From Gimesia benthica (lineage in GTDB: Bacteria > Planctomycetota > Planctomycetia > Planctomycetales > Planctomycetaceae): 64,000 nucleotides of DNA. A program made the translations under genes and the position numbers. Location of the stretch: positions 6,274,001 through 6,338,000 of the forward strand of contig NZ_CP043930.1 in NCBI RefSeq assembly GCF_009720525.1. Reading direction: 5' to 3'. The number at the start of each line of letters is the position of its first letter. The first letter of the stretch is position 1. Under the pieces are notes generated by a model. It was given only the letters and a program-made list of their open reading frames with translations. It did not search any database and was not told the DNA's origin. Shown one piece after another: positions 44,127-54,414 of the stretch.

Positions 44127-44208
44127 ACCAACCTTCATAAGACCTGGTACAGGTTTTTAAGGCAGGTCAAATCGACTTGGCATATTGTTCAAGCAGGTAG
44201 TTATCTGG

Positions 44209-47200
44209 TTATTTGACAATCTTGTCATGCCATCGCACCAATCCCGAAATTGCATGCATCTGATAACCATATTGATAGCGTTGTTCATGCGTGCGGAAGA
44301 AAAAAGTCGATGTTGTATCTATATATTCTGCGGAAACCGCCGTTGCTAGGTATTCGACAGCGCGTACAACCCAATCTTCGCGAAGTTGTTCCGGTGGTAA
44401 TGCTAAAACTAGCCACTCAACACAATGCCCCATATAATACACATCCATTCGGTTTGGAGTTGCGTTGGGTTGTGCCAGTAAACGTCTCCGCAAACTATCA
44501 GGTATGGCAAAACTTCCATTTGCAGCCTGATGACTCCGCAGGCGTTGCACTTCAATTGAAACCATACTTTCCATCTGCGGCCATAAAGCGGCAAAAAATT
44601 CGTCTTTTTTATGTTTGGGCGTTGAAAGAATACGCGAAATGGCACACAACTGATGAGTGCCACCACAGGCTCCTTCTTGTTTTGAGAGCATACTTTCGGC
44701 CAATCTAGCGAGAGAGAATTGTTCGCCAAACTTGTTTGACCATTGGCGACCGGGTTCTAAGTAATAGGAGTAGGAAGAAACCGTCCAGGCAAGCTCACCC
44801 GTCGTTCGGGATTCCCGCAGCGAGTTATCCAGTAAGTCACGAACTTGAAACTGACGCTTATCCACGAACAACGTCGCATCAAGTGAAACACCACTCATGC
44901 TCAAGAGGTGCAGGAACTGATCACGGTGGTGTTCTTGATCAAAGCGGTCCCCTTGTTGGCGTCCATAAGGTTTGCCTCCACGTATACTAAACGGCCCGAA
45001 AGAAGATTTGGGATTCAATATTCCGTCGAATACTGCTTTAGTCTTCGAAGATCCGTTTATAAAAGCGTCGTCACCATAGATCAATAATCGATGCATTTTC
45101 ATCCAATTCTGCATCTCCTGCGGGTTGTCACCCTTACGGGCTTTGTTTACCAGAATCTCAACTTGTCGTGCGACTCTATCAATTGATCCATTCCCGAGAG
45201 TGGCTTCCAATTTGCTATTTTTGAGGTCATCATTGCGACTCATGCCATCGCAATTAGGTTGAAACCCAGACGTCAGGTTTTGCTGTGTTGAACTTTTCTT
45301 ATTTTTCTTGTCTTCAGTTGCTTTCTTCTTGTTCTTAGATGTCAAGGAAGGGTTTCCCACAACTTTAACAGGGACAGAAATAGAGTGTTTTACTCCTTTT
45401 GCCGTTTGGTATTCAATTTGAACTTCTGATTCACCGAGCAGTTCGTTGCTAGGCAAAATAACAACTTCGAGTAAAGGTTTTGTGGTTCTCGCAGTGGTAA
45501 AGGATCGAACGTACAACCAAGAATTCATTCCTTCAGCATGAACTATAGATAACGGCTCTCCATTTACATGCCGCAACCTAATATTTCGAGTCCGTCTTTG
45601 ACGGCTAGCTAAGAGTAGAAATCGACTAGGCTCGGCCGCTACAATCTGGTCATATCTGCCTACGAAGGGAACAGTTAATGTACGCTCAGTGATCTTACGG
45701 GCACCTATGGATACTTGAATTATTAGTCTACCAGCGAACGAACCATATTCTTTCGGTTTCGCGCGAAACCGAATCGACTTAACATCTGATTTCAGCTCAA
45801 TGTCAGCTGGAACATCGATTGCTCTAGCGCTTTTTATACGATAGTGTGGGGCCTCAGAGAGAATATTGATCGTTAGAAATTGCGATGCATCAATTCTAGT
45901 AAACTGGCCACAATCAACGAACTTTGGCTCGCTATGTACAATATCGTATGCTTCAAGATCGATGAAGACGTCAAATCCGGAGTCAGCTAAACCGGAAGAA
46001 GTTACTCTCAAGTGAGTTATACTGGGTTCGTTGGAAAGCGGCACCTGCAGTTGGCCCGTGAGAAATCCATTGCTGTTTGCTGGGATTTTTATCGGAGTAA
46101 AGTCAGTTTTTGCGGGATTTGAAGATCGTCGGCTATTATCTTTAACTGTTACAGTAACAGGATCGGAACTTAAATTGTGAATTGGTATTTTTACCTCTTG
46201 TGTGCTATTCGCTTCTTGCCGTCCCAAGTTCAAAAATGGCGAGTCCGAAGGGATTATAATCGGTTTGAATAACTTTTCTGCTGGTTGTGTTTTTTGTACC
46301 ATTCGTGATTCTGTGTGTTTCTCAGTAGCAATATCGCGTCTAATGATAATGACACGTCCGATATCAAACGCGGGCAACATCAACTGACTTCTTCCACTTT
46401 CCAATTGTTTACACTTGATGGTAGATCCATCTAATGCATCCTCCACCTTAACGTGTCCCCATCCTGAACCGAGAAATAAATTGATCTCAACACCATGCCG
46501 TGGAACCGCGTAGAAAGATTCATCTCCTTGTCTGGAATTTCGCGTGCACCACTTATTAATCGCAAATAGTATTACTTGATTACTTCCGCTATACAGCGTG
46601 CTAATGTGAATTCCCGGCTGGTTACAGTTTGTGGATAGCTCAATTTTTTCAGAAAGTGCAACAGTGCTCGATAAGTTCCGCCATTGATTCTTAATTAATT
46701 TTATGGTCGGTAAGCAGGACCGTGATAGTTCTGTGTCTATATTTGTTGTGCTGCGTACTAGGACACCACGACTTCCTTCACTCAGCGCCGCCAGCGTGCA
46801 CCAGTGGAAATCGCTTGGCGAGAATAGACATGCTACATCAGGATTGATTGAAGCAACAAAAGGTATACCACTTCGACGGAATTCAGAATAAAACGCTATG
46901 CTATCAGAAATCGCATTCTTTCCGTTAGCTCTCAAAGTAGAAGGTGGTGAAATAACCACAAAGTCACAACTGCTACCCATCTGTGTTGCGACACTTGCAG
47001 AGATTCCACTACTCACTCTTGCATATATTGGAAGTTTTCTGGATGATCGTACAGTATCCAATACACGTTTTCTGATCTCCGCGGCGGAAATATGAGGGCG
47101 TAGCCCGCCATTATGGATGCACGTACAGTTGGGAAGGTAAGGATCATAGTCATACCCTACGACCGTATCTAATCTACGTTTAATGATAAATGAAATTTTC

Positions 47201-48243
47201 TTTCTTTGATGATGATCCGGTAAGGGATCACCATAGATTGGTTTCAATTGATGAAAGATAATTTCAACAACATGTGAATTCCCTTCGGACCACGGAACAG
47301 GCATTTTCAAGTACCGGACGTCGGATTGATAATTGTGAAAATCGGGCGGGAGAGGGCCTTGGGGAAGTTTGCAAGTATCAGTAATATCTTCCCCACTAAG
47401 TCGAATCGCGTCAATAACAACTGGTGATTTGGTATAGTCCGACTCGTTGTATAATGCCAACTGCAACTGCCGCCCGGTTTCTTTAACGCTAACAACTCGC
47501 AATATTGTGTCATATTGAGTCTTTCCAACAAAACAGGCTGCAAAGGCTTTTGTTGCAAAAACAAAACCATCTCTCCTTTCTAGCTTGAGTTCGGCAACAA
47601 CAGCCTCACTATGCTTGATATATTGCTTTGGTTGAATCGTGATGCAGATTAAAGTGTTGCCGTCACGTTCTGGTAATGAACTTACATTGGTGATTTTTGC
47701 CTTTTGACCATTTACACAACACGAAGACACATCTTTGAGTGAAAATGAGTGATCTGATTTAAGACGGGCATACATACAAATCGTTGACAAGTTCTCTGAG
47801 AAAGTGAGGTTTGCAGCCCATTTATCCGTGGGAATCGTCGACACTCTCAAATTTCGCGTAGAGTCGTTCACCTGGAAATTGACGTATAATGAAGAGCCGG
47901 AATCAGTGGTGTCTTTATTGACTCGGATTACCGCAAATGTGAATAAACCAGGCTGCACAGAATACGAACTTATCCTTAAAATTTGAGAGGAGATCGGAAC
48001 GTACTGAGAATTAAGCACACCGATATCTTTAATGACGCAAATTGAGGATGAGTCATTTTTTAAAGCCAGTACGAACTCCGTTGTATCCGCATTCCTATAA
48101 CGTTTTGCGACAAATACTGAATGCAGCTCATATTTTTTTTCACTCGCATGCGATTGGTTTGATGTGTTTTCAATTTCATTTCCAGTGCTACAGCCTGATA
48201 GAACAACGAGATAGAGTAATATAAATAGCCTCGTATTAATCAT
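44209..48243 (-). CDS. Giant lipoprotein with ASH-like repeats and an alpha-alpha toroid-like C-terminus
   Basis: The 1344-aa protein has a lipobox (LYLVVLSGC) and is therefore exported and lipid-anchored. The middle contains a glycosidase-like stretch (ASVATQMGSSCDFVVISPPS near 425, then GIPFVASINPDVACLFSP) and several immunoglobulin-like segments (TQEVKIPIHNLSSDPVTVTV, SEPKFVDCGQFTRIDASQ) related to ASH/DUF1573 modules. The last 330 residues are helical and repeat-like (QEHHRDQFLHLLSMSGVSLD, QEGACGGTHQLCAISRIL), suggesting an alpha-alpha toroid as in squalene-cyclase or pectate-lyase folds. The exact families are not certain. It follows the GT39-like gene by 62 nt. It may be a large surface protein glycosylated by that neighbour; that is inference. 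Confidence 0.65.
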   Translation of the reverse strand: MINTRLFILLYLVVLSGCSTGNEIENTSNQSHASEKKYELHSVFVAKRYRNADTTEFVLALKNDSSSICVIKDIGVLNSQYVPISSQILRISSYSVQPGLFTFAVIRVNKDTTDSGSSLYVNFQVNDSTRNLRVSTIPTDKWAANLTFSENLSTICMYARLKSDHSFSLKDVSSCCVNGQKAKITNVSSLPERDGNTLICITIQPKQYIKHSEAVVAELKLERRDGFVFATKAFAACFVGKTQYDTILRVVSVKETGRQLQLALYNESDYTKSPVVIDAIRLSGEDITDTCKLPQGPLPPDFHNYQSDVRYLKMPVPWSEGNSHVVEIIFHQLKPIYGDPLPDHHQRKKISFIIKRRLDTVVGYDYDPYLPNCTCIHNGGLRPHISAAEIRKRVLDTVRSSRKLPIYARVSSGISASVATQMGSSCDFVVISPPSTLRANGKNAISDSIAFYSEFRRSGIPFVASINPDVACLFSPSDFHWCTLAALSEGSRGVLVRSTTNIDTELSRSCLPTIKLIKNQWRNLSSTVALSEKIELSTNCNQPGIHISTLYSGSNQVILFAINKWCTRNSRQGDESFYAVPRHGVEINLFLGSGWGHVKVEDALDGSTIKCKQLESGRSQLMLPAFDIGRVIIIRRDIATEKHTESRMVQKTQPAEKLFKPIIIPSDSPFLNLGRQEANSTQEVKIPIHNLSSDPVTVTVKDNSRRSSNPAKTDFTPIKIPANSNGFLTGQLQVPLSNEPSITHLRVTSSGLADSGFDVFIDLEAYDIVHSEPKFVDCGQFTRIDASQFLTINILSEAPHYRIKSARAIDVPADIELKSDVKSIRFRAKPKEYGSFAGRLIIQVSIGARKITERTLTVPFVGRYDQIVAAEPSRFLLLASRQRRTRNIRLRHVNGEPLSIVHAEGMNSWLYVRSFTTARTTKPLLEVVILPSNELLGESEVQIEYQTAKGVKHSISVPVKVVGNPSLTSKNKKKATEDKKNKKSSTQQNLTSGFQPNCDGMSRNDDLKNSKLEATLGNGSIDRVARQVEILVNKARKGDNPQEMQNWMKMHRLLIYGDDAFINGSSKTKAVFDGILNPKSSFGPFSIRGGKPYGRQQGDRFDQEHHRDQFLHLLSMSGVSLDATLFVDKRQFQVRDLLDNSLRESRTTGELAWTVSSYSYYLEPGRQWSNKFGEQFSLARLAESMLSKQEGACGGTHQLCAISRILSTPKHKKDEFFAALWPQMESMVSIEVQRLRSHQAANGSFAIPDSLRRRLLAQPNATPNRMDVYYMGHCVEWLVLALPPEQLREDWVVRAVEYLATAVSAEYIDTTSTFFFRTHEQRYQYGYQMHAISGLVRWHDKIVK

Positions 48244-48305
48244 AATAAATGCCTCTAAAATCGTACAATCAACATCCAGACGTAATGATTGATCCCAGGT
48301 ATTTG

Positions 48306-50264
48306 CTAAGAGTCGACACCGCTTTCTATTCGGTTGGGTTTACCTGATGGTGGAACGTAGTAAATGTAAATTGAATAACCTGCAGAACCGATACGTTTCA
48401 TCGAAGAAATTTCACGAAGCAGTGTTTTAGATAATCGAAAGTCACCTTTGTCTGTACCTCGAGCCAGCCACGGATCACCATTTAGGAGGTTGACACTGAT
48501 TGCATAATATCCTGGTGCCAAAGGCAGTGATGTAGAAATGCTAAACTCGTCCTGCATTGGGCGAATGCCAGTGATTCCAAGTTGTGTCGGATTAGCACCG
48601 CCGAAATATGCGATGAAAACAGGTTCTTCGTTATCAAGATGAAGTAGTTTTTGTTTAAGAAATAGAAGGTCTTGTCCCCAATCAATGTTGCTGCCAAGCA
48701 AGTGATTCGGGCCACCGAAGGGACCTCCCGCATAAATGTTAAAATAAGATAAAGAATGAGGGAACGTTGTAATTGAAGAAGTCCAAAACCAAATAGTCAG
48801 GAATAGAATCCCTTTTTGTCTACGCTGTGTTGATTTTGTTTTTTGTGATAGTGGTTTTATAGCTAAATTTAAGTATGTCACTGTTGCAGCAATCCAACAA
48901 ATTACAAATGGAAAACACGGCAATACATAGCGCATGTGGTGTGTAAAACCATGCTTGGCGCTCGCGACAACCAGAATCACGCATGGGACGGCTAGCAACA
49001 ATATCTCGGCGTCGAAAAAATTGTAATAACATCTTTGGTAAAAGCGTAAAATGACCGCCATTATCGCAAGTCCCCAAAGCGCCAGAGGAACCTTTACAGT
49101 AAACCCATATAAGTAATAGTACCACCAACCAGTTTCCCGAAATGTGCCTCGAAGATATGATGGACGTCCGAAATTTTCAAAATCACTTTGCTGGATGTCG
49201 AGACCGAGTATGTAATTCGCAGGCAGCGGTACGCAGATATTACCGAACCAAGTTCCCCGAAATCGGTTTCCCGAGGATGAGCTTTCATCACCCGTATCTT
49301 TCAGGTTTGAATTGACGTTGTTATTACCAGTGAATAAAGTGCTGATAAACTGAAATTCCTGTAATCGCTGAAATGAGCCTTCAAACCCATAGCCAAGGTT
49401 AATTATATAAACGCTGATCAGCATCTGGATCACCAACTTGCTCAGTTCTGAGAGCCATCGCTGTGGCGACATTGTCACTTTTTTACGCCATCTGACAACC
49501 AACCATATCACAGGCCAGATGAAATAGAAAAGGATCAGCGTAGTCTTAGTTAACTCCGCAATACCTAATAATACACCAGTGATCAGCGTGTGTGGCCAGG
49601 TAGGATTTTGTAACCAGCACCAGAATATATAACATGCTAGGATGCCAATTGCTGCCGCCGGTACGTCAGGTGTGATTAGTTGGCCGTGTCCCAGGATACT
49701 GGGAGAGCCACACCAGAGTACAGATGCCAAGAAACCCGCCCAAACTCCAGCCAACCTTTTAGTCCATTGGTAACATGTCCAGGCTCCAATTAGGCTAAAT
49801 GGAATACATGCCCATCGTGCCAAGGTTAACAGCCATATGGAACGTTCCCCGTTTGCTCGGATGAAATTCTCTCCCATTACAAAAACTGGACGTGCTCCTG
49901 GAACATCACGGAATGATGACCAGTCTGCTTCGTATCCAGCGGCCAATACTGGTAACGCAGCAATCATTCGTACTAGCGGAGGATTCACACGATACAATTC
50001 GAATCGTCCAAAAGTTATATGGCTGATCCCTGCAACCAAATGGGCTGGCTCGTTAAACGTTGGGGCTTGTCGTGAAGCCCCCCACATCAATAGAATAGCG
50101 TAAAATAGAAGTATCGCGGTTAACAACCGGGACCGCCAATTATCGCAATCCGTACACGAATTTTTGGCGAGTCGCAAGTTGTCGCCGTATTTAAGAGAAT
50201 GATTTTTTGAGTGCCGATTCGAAGTCTCTTCTGAAGAGTTCATGGCACGTATGACCAAAGACAT
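48306..50264 (-). CDS. GT39-like membrane glycosyltransferase
   Basis: The 652-aa protein has an N-terminal polar stretch of about 45 residues, then roughly twelve membrane helices. PTFNEPAHLVAG stands where GT39 enzymes have the first-loop acid, and the segment at YRVNPPLVRMIAALP replaces the HPP-type motif. ITPDVPAAAIG and LGSNIDWGQDLLFLKQKLLH are also typical of this group. A polyprenyl-phosphate sugar should be the donor. A second ATG at 50243 is possible and neither has a strong ribosome site. It heads a two-gene unit with the large lipoprotein. From 50265 to 50662 there is AT-rich DNA without a recognisable gene. Confidence 0.75.
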   Translation of the reverse strand: MSLVIRAMNSSEETSNRHSKNHSLKYGDNLRLAKNSCTDCDNWRSRLLTAILLFYAILLMWGASRQAPTFNEPAHLVAGISHITFGRFELYRVNPPLVRMIAALPVLAAGYEADWSSFRDVPGARPVFVMGENFIRANGERSIWLLTLARWACIPFSLIGAWTCYQWTKRLAGVWAGFLASVLWCGSPSILGHGQLITPDVPAAAIGILACYIFWCWLQNPTWPHTLITGVLLGIAELTKTTLILFYFIWPVIWLVVRWRKKVTMSPQRWLSELSKLVIQMLISVYIINLGYGFEGSFQRLQEFQFISTLFTGNNNVNSNLKDTGDESSSSGNRFRGTWFGNICVPLPANYILGLDIQQSDFENFGRPSYLRGTFRETGWWYYYLYGFTVKVPLALWGLAIMAVILRFYQRCYYNFFDAEILLLAVPCVILVVASAKHGFTHHMRYVLPCFPFVICWIAATVTYLNLAIKPLSQKTKSTQRRQKGILFLTIWFWTSSITTFPHSLSYFNIYAGGPFGGPNHLLGSNIDWGQDLLFLKQKLLHLDNEEPVFIAYFGGANPTQLGITGIRPMQDEFSISTSLPLAPGYYAISVNLLNGDPWLARGTDKGDFRLSKTLLREISSMKRIGSAGYSIYIYYVPPSGKPNRIESGVDS

Positions 50265-50662
50265 CGTCTTGACATTAGGTATCCTATTTAATTTAGATTA
50301 GTAATAATATTATATGCAGAACTGTTATTGCGTCTAGTTCTATACTTGACAATCAGTAGATTGTTTAATCAGCATAGCAATTGTATTGTCAGGGAGGATA
50401 GGAAAAACAGTTCCGATTAAATTTGACACCTTAGCGATAACCACTCAACTTGTATCGAACATCTTTATAGCTGAAGTCAAGGTTTGATTAATCACCTTAA
50501 ATCCGCTAGCTAACCAAGTCGAGTCAGCAGATGTCAGTTCTGCTTGCTAGTCGCTTTGTTTTTATTAGAAAAATTTTATCTTTCTTCTTGGAGAAATAGG
50601 AGTTCGGTTCACGAAGACGAATAGCCAATTCCAACAACATTAAATTCTCGTTGTGTGTATAG

Positions 50663-50893
50663 ATGCCAAAAAATAAGAAAAAATCTGCAAATGAATCTGA
50701 AGATATTCGCCTTGCGGATATTCTTTCTAATGTTGAGTTCATATGTTGGTCAGTTCTTGTTATAATTGTTTTTTTAAGGTGGTTTAACGGTTCTCCCGTT
50801 TCAACTGATCAGTTTATTGTGCAATTGGTACTCGTGTTAGTCTCGCTCACTGGAGTAATCGGCTTTAGATTATTCCATCTGACCAAGAAGTAG
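50663..50893 (+). CDS. Small two-helix membrane protein (tentative)
   Basis: The 76-aa frame starts with a lysine-rich MPKNKKKS and has two hydrophobic stretches (ICWSVLVIIVFLRWF and FIVQLVLVLVSLTGVIGFRLF). This positive-inside pattern is plausible for a real membrane protein. There is no good ribosome site, and another frame overlaps on the other strand, so the call is uncertain. Confidence 0.4.
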   Translation: MPKNKKKSANESEDIRLADILSNVEFICWSVLVIIVFLRWFNGSPVSTDQFIVQLVLVLVSLTGVIGFRLFHLTKK

Positions 50894-50997
50894 TGTAAGC
50901 AGCGTCGTCGATTTTGAGCCTCCAGCTCAGAAGTCCGATGACCTGCTGACACATCATGTTTAACAATTGGGGTTGAAAGTTTGAGTAAAAATCAGTT

Positions 50998-51105
50998 GAC
51001 CTTGCCCCCAACTCTGTATCAGTTGGAATGCGAGTGAAAACTTCTCAAACTTCTGAGGTGTCCTGTTGCCCTATGCACTGTGGGGACGCCGCTTGAAATG
51101 AGTCA
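50998..51105 (-). pseudogene. 3' end scrap of IS3 (same family as copies 0-3)
   Basis: The first bases match the right inverted repeat (TGACCTTGCCCCCAACTCTG), and the rest is the complement of the transposase end (RRPHSALGNRTPQEF region of copy 1), with small changes that break the frame. The stretch 51106-51441 shows no gene. Confidence 0.8.
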
Positions 51106-51441
51106 TGGATATTAGCAAGATATCTTTCTGATAGATACCGCTGAGAAATTCTAGTAACAATTTTAAAATCTGTTTTGGTACAATGATTTTGTCCAGTGAA
51201 GCAGAGTTCGGCTTTGCGGGGACGCAACCGAACAAGGAATAACTGGACCGACGATGCCGTCGGGTACAAAAAGACTGTCGCCGGTCAAGTCCCGTAGCCA
51301 ATTGATCTTAGAAGACAAAATCTTGAGAAGGAACTGGCATGGATCAGGGCACCTATACCGCGAAAATCTGTTGGTTGTGACATTTTAGTAGCGAACGCAC
51401 ATACGGTGAGCGTGAAGAAATCGCTTGCTTATTGATTTGAT

Positions 51442-52503
51442 CTACGCCGCAATCCGCTCATATGACTTGATCAGCCCGCCGAGATGTTCTTCGCAGTGGA
51501 TCTCATCGAGCCTGATCGTCTCGAATTCTGGCGGCGGCTCGGCACAACAGGGCGGTAGATGTTTTCGTGAACTGTGCGCTCGATGTTTGTTGTAATAGTC
51601 AACGAATTCCGAAACGAGATAATCGAGATGCCGTGGACCGAATGCGATGAAATGGTTCAATGCTTCGTATTTAATCGTTTGCACAAACCTTTCGACCCGG
51701 GCATTCAGATTGGGAGATCGTATCGGCAGCCTCTTTGGCTGGATGCCTTTGTTCTTTAGAAACTGCTTGAACTCAACTGAGAACTTCGTGTCTCGATCAT
51801 GGATCAGGCAGGTTGGCCTCTAATCCCGGTTGGCAACGTGGTTTACAAATGCTTCGGCCTGTTTCGTGACCCAGGCAGAATCCGGACTTCGCGTTGAGGG
51901 TGTCACAAAGACTTCACGCGTCTCAAAATGCATGAAAACCAACACGTACAAATCGACGAGTCCCCGCGGCGTTACGGCTCGTTTCGTGAAGAAATCACAG
52001 GCCCAGAGTGTTTCCGCATGACTTTTGAGAAACTGGTTCCAGGTGCCGGTACTTCGCTTCGGACTCGGATCGATCCCAGCTTCCTTGACGATATTTTTCA
52101 CAGTCTGACGGCAGATTCGGGAGATGCCGAGTTTCCGAAGTTCACCCAGGATGCGAGTATAGCCGAACCCCGTTTCACGGGCGATCTTGAGAATCAGTTC
52201 GCGCAGCACGGCACTCTTTCCTGGTCGACCAACGGTCTTTTTCTTCCGTCCTCGTTTCTCTTCCCGTACCCAGCGATGGAAGGTCCCGGGAGTGACGATC
52301 GTGATCAGTTCGTTGATCGCTTTCCCGAGCGGTTTGCCATATTTCAGGAGCTGCGCACGTTCGTGAGGTTTTGTATGAATCTCTCCTGGGATACGGTCCC
52401 GCAGAATCCGGTTCTCATTTTTCAAATAGAGGACGTATTTAGCCAACAGGCTGTCGGAAGCAGTGGCGATCAATGTCAGCAGGGGATGAAATAGTTGAAT
52501 CAT
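51442..52503 (-). pseudogene. Integrase-core (rve) transposase with one amber codon
   Basis: The frame runs from ATG 52503 to 51442 (about 353 codons), interrupted once by TAG at 51820-51822 (VANRD, stop, RPTCLIHDRDTKF), probably from CAG. The N-terminal part has helix-turn-helix character (TPGTFHRWVREEKRGRKK, GFGYTRILGELRKLGISRIC). The core shows DDE residues in WACDFFTKR, IHDRDTKF and RVERFVQTI, all intact. It is related to IS3/IS481-like elements, but the exact family is not certain. Terminal inverted repeats were not found. Confidence 0.8.
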
Positions 52504-52725
52504 CGTGGTAAAATGAGTCTCGATAGTAACATGCTGTAAAATAAGGAGCTGTCATTTTATTTGTACCCCACTGAGACACAGTTCACATTCGATGGACGAC
52601 CTCTTTCCGTGCTCTGAGGAACCTTCTCCGACTGCAGGGCCGCAGAGTTGACGTAGTTCACCTTAGATACCGGTGTCGCGGCTGCCTTAAGCTACTCCAG
52701 AAAAGTTCGAAAGCGTTGAGTTACC

Positions 52726-53184
52726 TCATAAATCACCGTAGAGGCTCGAACTTTTGTAAGCTCCTTTCGTTTCACGACTCCCAGGATCAGCCCGAGTAAA
52801 AGTCTTTACGAAGAGGGTTTTGTACGGGGCGGGGGGAATCGCTAACTCGGCGATCTGGTCGAGAATCGCGGAGAATAGCCGCCCTGGTAGAGCCAACTCG
52901 ACGATTTGGAACGTAATGAATATTGAGTGCCGAGTCACCTTGGCTACGATTATGGCGAGCTTTTTCCGCAGTGTCGTCAGCGACCAGTGCTGGACATCCC
53001 TGGGCAGTGCCAACCGCTGCAGGAAGTTCGCCAGGTTGTACGTCAAGGCAAACAGTTGCAAGTGGGGCTGATTGTCCCTGAACGTCCGGCAAGAGAGCTT
53101 GGTCCAATTCGCAGCGTTCTTGCCTTCCTTGATCCACTGCTCGGCGGTGCCGCGACCGTTGTAGAACTTCACCATGTTCTTCGA
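52726..53184 (-). pseudogene. C-terminal part of an IS1380-type transposase
   Basis: On minus the sequence reads NMVKFYNGRGTAEQWIKEGK, NAANWTKLSCRTFRDNQPHL, LFALTYNLANFLQRLALPRD. This is the C-terminal signature of IS1380-family transposases, including the YNGRGTAEQWIKEGK motif. It is cut at 53184/53185 by the left boundary of IS3 copy 2, and its 5' part is absent. The stretch 52504-52725 shows no gene. Confidence 0.85.
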
Positions 53185-53233
53185 TGACCTTGCCCCCAAC
53201 TCTGTACCAATTGGAATGTTAGAGATCCAAGGT

Positions 53234-53265
53234 AAAATCATCCCTGGCGCGCCAGGGATGATTTT
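53234..53265. terminator. Perfect 32-bp palindrome at the end of IS3 copy 2 orfB
   Basis: The arms AAAATCATCCCTGGCG and CGCCAGGGATGATTTT are exact complements, with two more T residues after the right arm. The orfB stop lies within it. It is positionally equivalent to, but different in sequence from, the palindrome of copy 1. Confidence 0.8.
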
Positions 53266-54074
53266 TTCGCGAACTCCACCGGGGTCTGATTTCCCAGCGA
53301 GCTGTGTGGGCGGTTTTCGTTATAGTCCAGCCGCCACTGGTCAATTTGTTCCTGAGCGTCTGCCAGGCTTAAAAACCAATGCTGGTTTAAACACTCCTGG
53401 CGAACTCGCCCGTTGAACGATTTAATATACGCATTGTCGGTTGTTTTTCCCAGTCGACTGAAATCCAGAGTCACTTTGTTGAAGTAAGCCCACCAGTCCA
53501 GACTCTTCGAAATGAACTCAGGGCCGTTATCCACGCGGATTGACTGAGGACAGCCTCGGGCCTCTTTGACGCGATCCGGAGCTGCCACCACATCATCTCC
53601 AGTCAGCCGTGTTCCCATCTGTATGGCCAGACTCTCACGACTAAAGTTATCGACTAACGTCAACAGTCGGAACCGCTGCCCGTTAAACAGCTGATCGGCC
53701 ATAAAGTCCATGCTCCAACTCTCATTGGTGCGACTGGCTTGCTGACGTGTTTTCCGGACCTGACAGCTCCGATTCCGCCGGGGGCGTTTTCGACGCATTT
53801 GCAGGCCTTCTTCGACATAGAGCCGGTACACCAGCTTGTGATTGACGTGCCAACCTTCTCGCGAAAGCAGGATATGCAACCGCCGATAACCGTAATGCAC
53901 GCGGGTACGGGCCAGATCACGTAACCGGATACGTAATTCGGTCCTCTCGTCTTGAACACTTTTGTAGCGGTGGCTGGCTCGTGGAAAGTTCAACGCCCTG
54001 CAAACACGACGTTCGCTTTGGGAATAACCTGCCTGAAGCCGCTTCACCACTACGCGACGACGATCAGACCTCAT
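53238..54074 (-). CDS. IS3-family transposase orfB with lost catalytic Glu
   Basis: The 278-aa frame is full length: HTH_21 region ([20 protein letters not shown] to [13 protein letters not shown]), then the rve core with Asp in WSMDFM and Asp in RVDNGPEF. In the third position it reads YIKSFNGR where other copies have IESFNGR, so the catalytic Glu is replaced by Lys. The enzyme should therefore be inactive. The partner orfA is frameshifted, which fits a dead element that is otherwise well preserved. Confidence 0.85.
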   Translation of the reverse strand: MRSDRRRVVVKRLQAGYSQSERRVCRALNFPRASHRYKSVQDERTELRIRLRDLARTRVHYGYRRLHILLSREGWHVNHKLVYRLYVEEGLQMRRKRPRRNRSCQVRKTRQQASRTNESWSMDFMADQLFNGQRFRLLTLVDNFSRESLAIQMGTRLTGDDVVAAPDRVKEARGCPQSIRVDNGPEFISKSLDWWAYFNKVTLDFSRLGKTTDNAYIKSFNGRVRQECLNQHWFLSLADAQEQIDQWRLDYNENRPHSSLGNQTPVEFAKKSSLARQG

Positions 54075-54076
54075 AC

Positions 54077-54336
54077 CTTTCCCTGGACGACATCCTGCAG
54101 CATCTTCTTATCGAGGCTGAGGTCGGCCACGAGCTGTTTCAGCTTCTTATTTTCTTCCTCGAGTTGCTTCAGACGCCGCAGTTCAGCCACCCCCATCCCG
54201 GCATATTTTTCTTCCAGCGATAGAAGGTCTGCTCGGAAATACCCATCTTGCGGGTCACTTCCACCACTGTAGTTCCTGATTCAGCCTGGCGTAAAGCAAA
54301 AGCGATTTGTTCTTCTGTGTAGCGTTTTCGTTTCAT
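54077..54336 (-). pseudogene. IS3 orfA with one-base deletion
   Basis: It begins MKRKRYTEEQIAFALRQAES with the full helix-turn-helix (VTRKMGISEQTFYRWKK). One base is missing in the lysine run that follows (AAGAAAAATATGCC against AAGAAGAAATACGCC in copy 1). The coiled-coil part (LKQLEEENKKLKQLVADLS) continues in another frame. Confidence 0.85.
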
Positions 54337-54414
54337 AGATCTGATCCTTTTCCTGAATACAAGATAACAAAATCTCTCGCATTCCGCATGGATCAGGAAT
54401 CGGGGGGAAGGTCA

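Larger units (their letters stand above)
42878..44169 (+). mobile_element. IS3-family element with 26-bp perfect inverted repeats
   Basis: Left end TGACCTGCCTTAAAAACC at 42878-42903 and its complement at 44144-44169 are identical over 26 bp, giving an element of 1292 bp. It contains an intact orfA and an orfB with a frameshift. No target duplication is obvious: the left flank is the transposase scrap and the right flank is unrelated. Confidence 0.9.
53185..54414 (-). mobile_element. IS3-family element, copy 2, with CGA target duplication
   Basis: Ends TGACCTTGCCCCCAACTCTG at 53185 and an imperfect complement at 54380-54414 mark a 1230-bp element. CGA stands directly outside both ends, consistent with a 3-bp target duplication. 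The element sits between the IS1380 fragment and an older IS3 fragment, so it entered after those were joined. Confidence 0.85.

Noticed and set aside
51379-52560. ACATTTTA and TCATTTTA as terminal inverted repeats of the rve transposase
   Set aside because: The two stretches lie in the same orientation, so they are direct and not inverted repeats.
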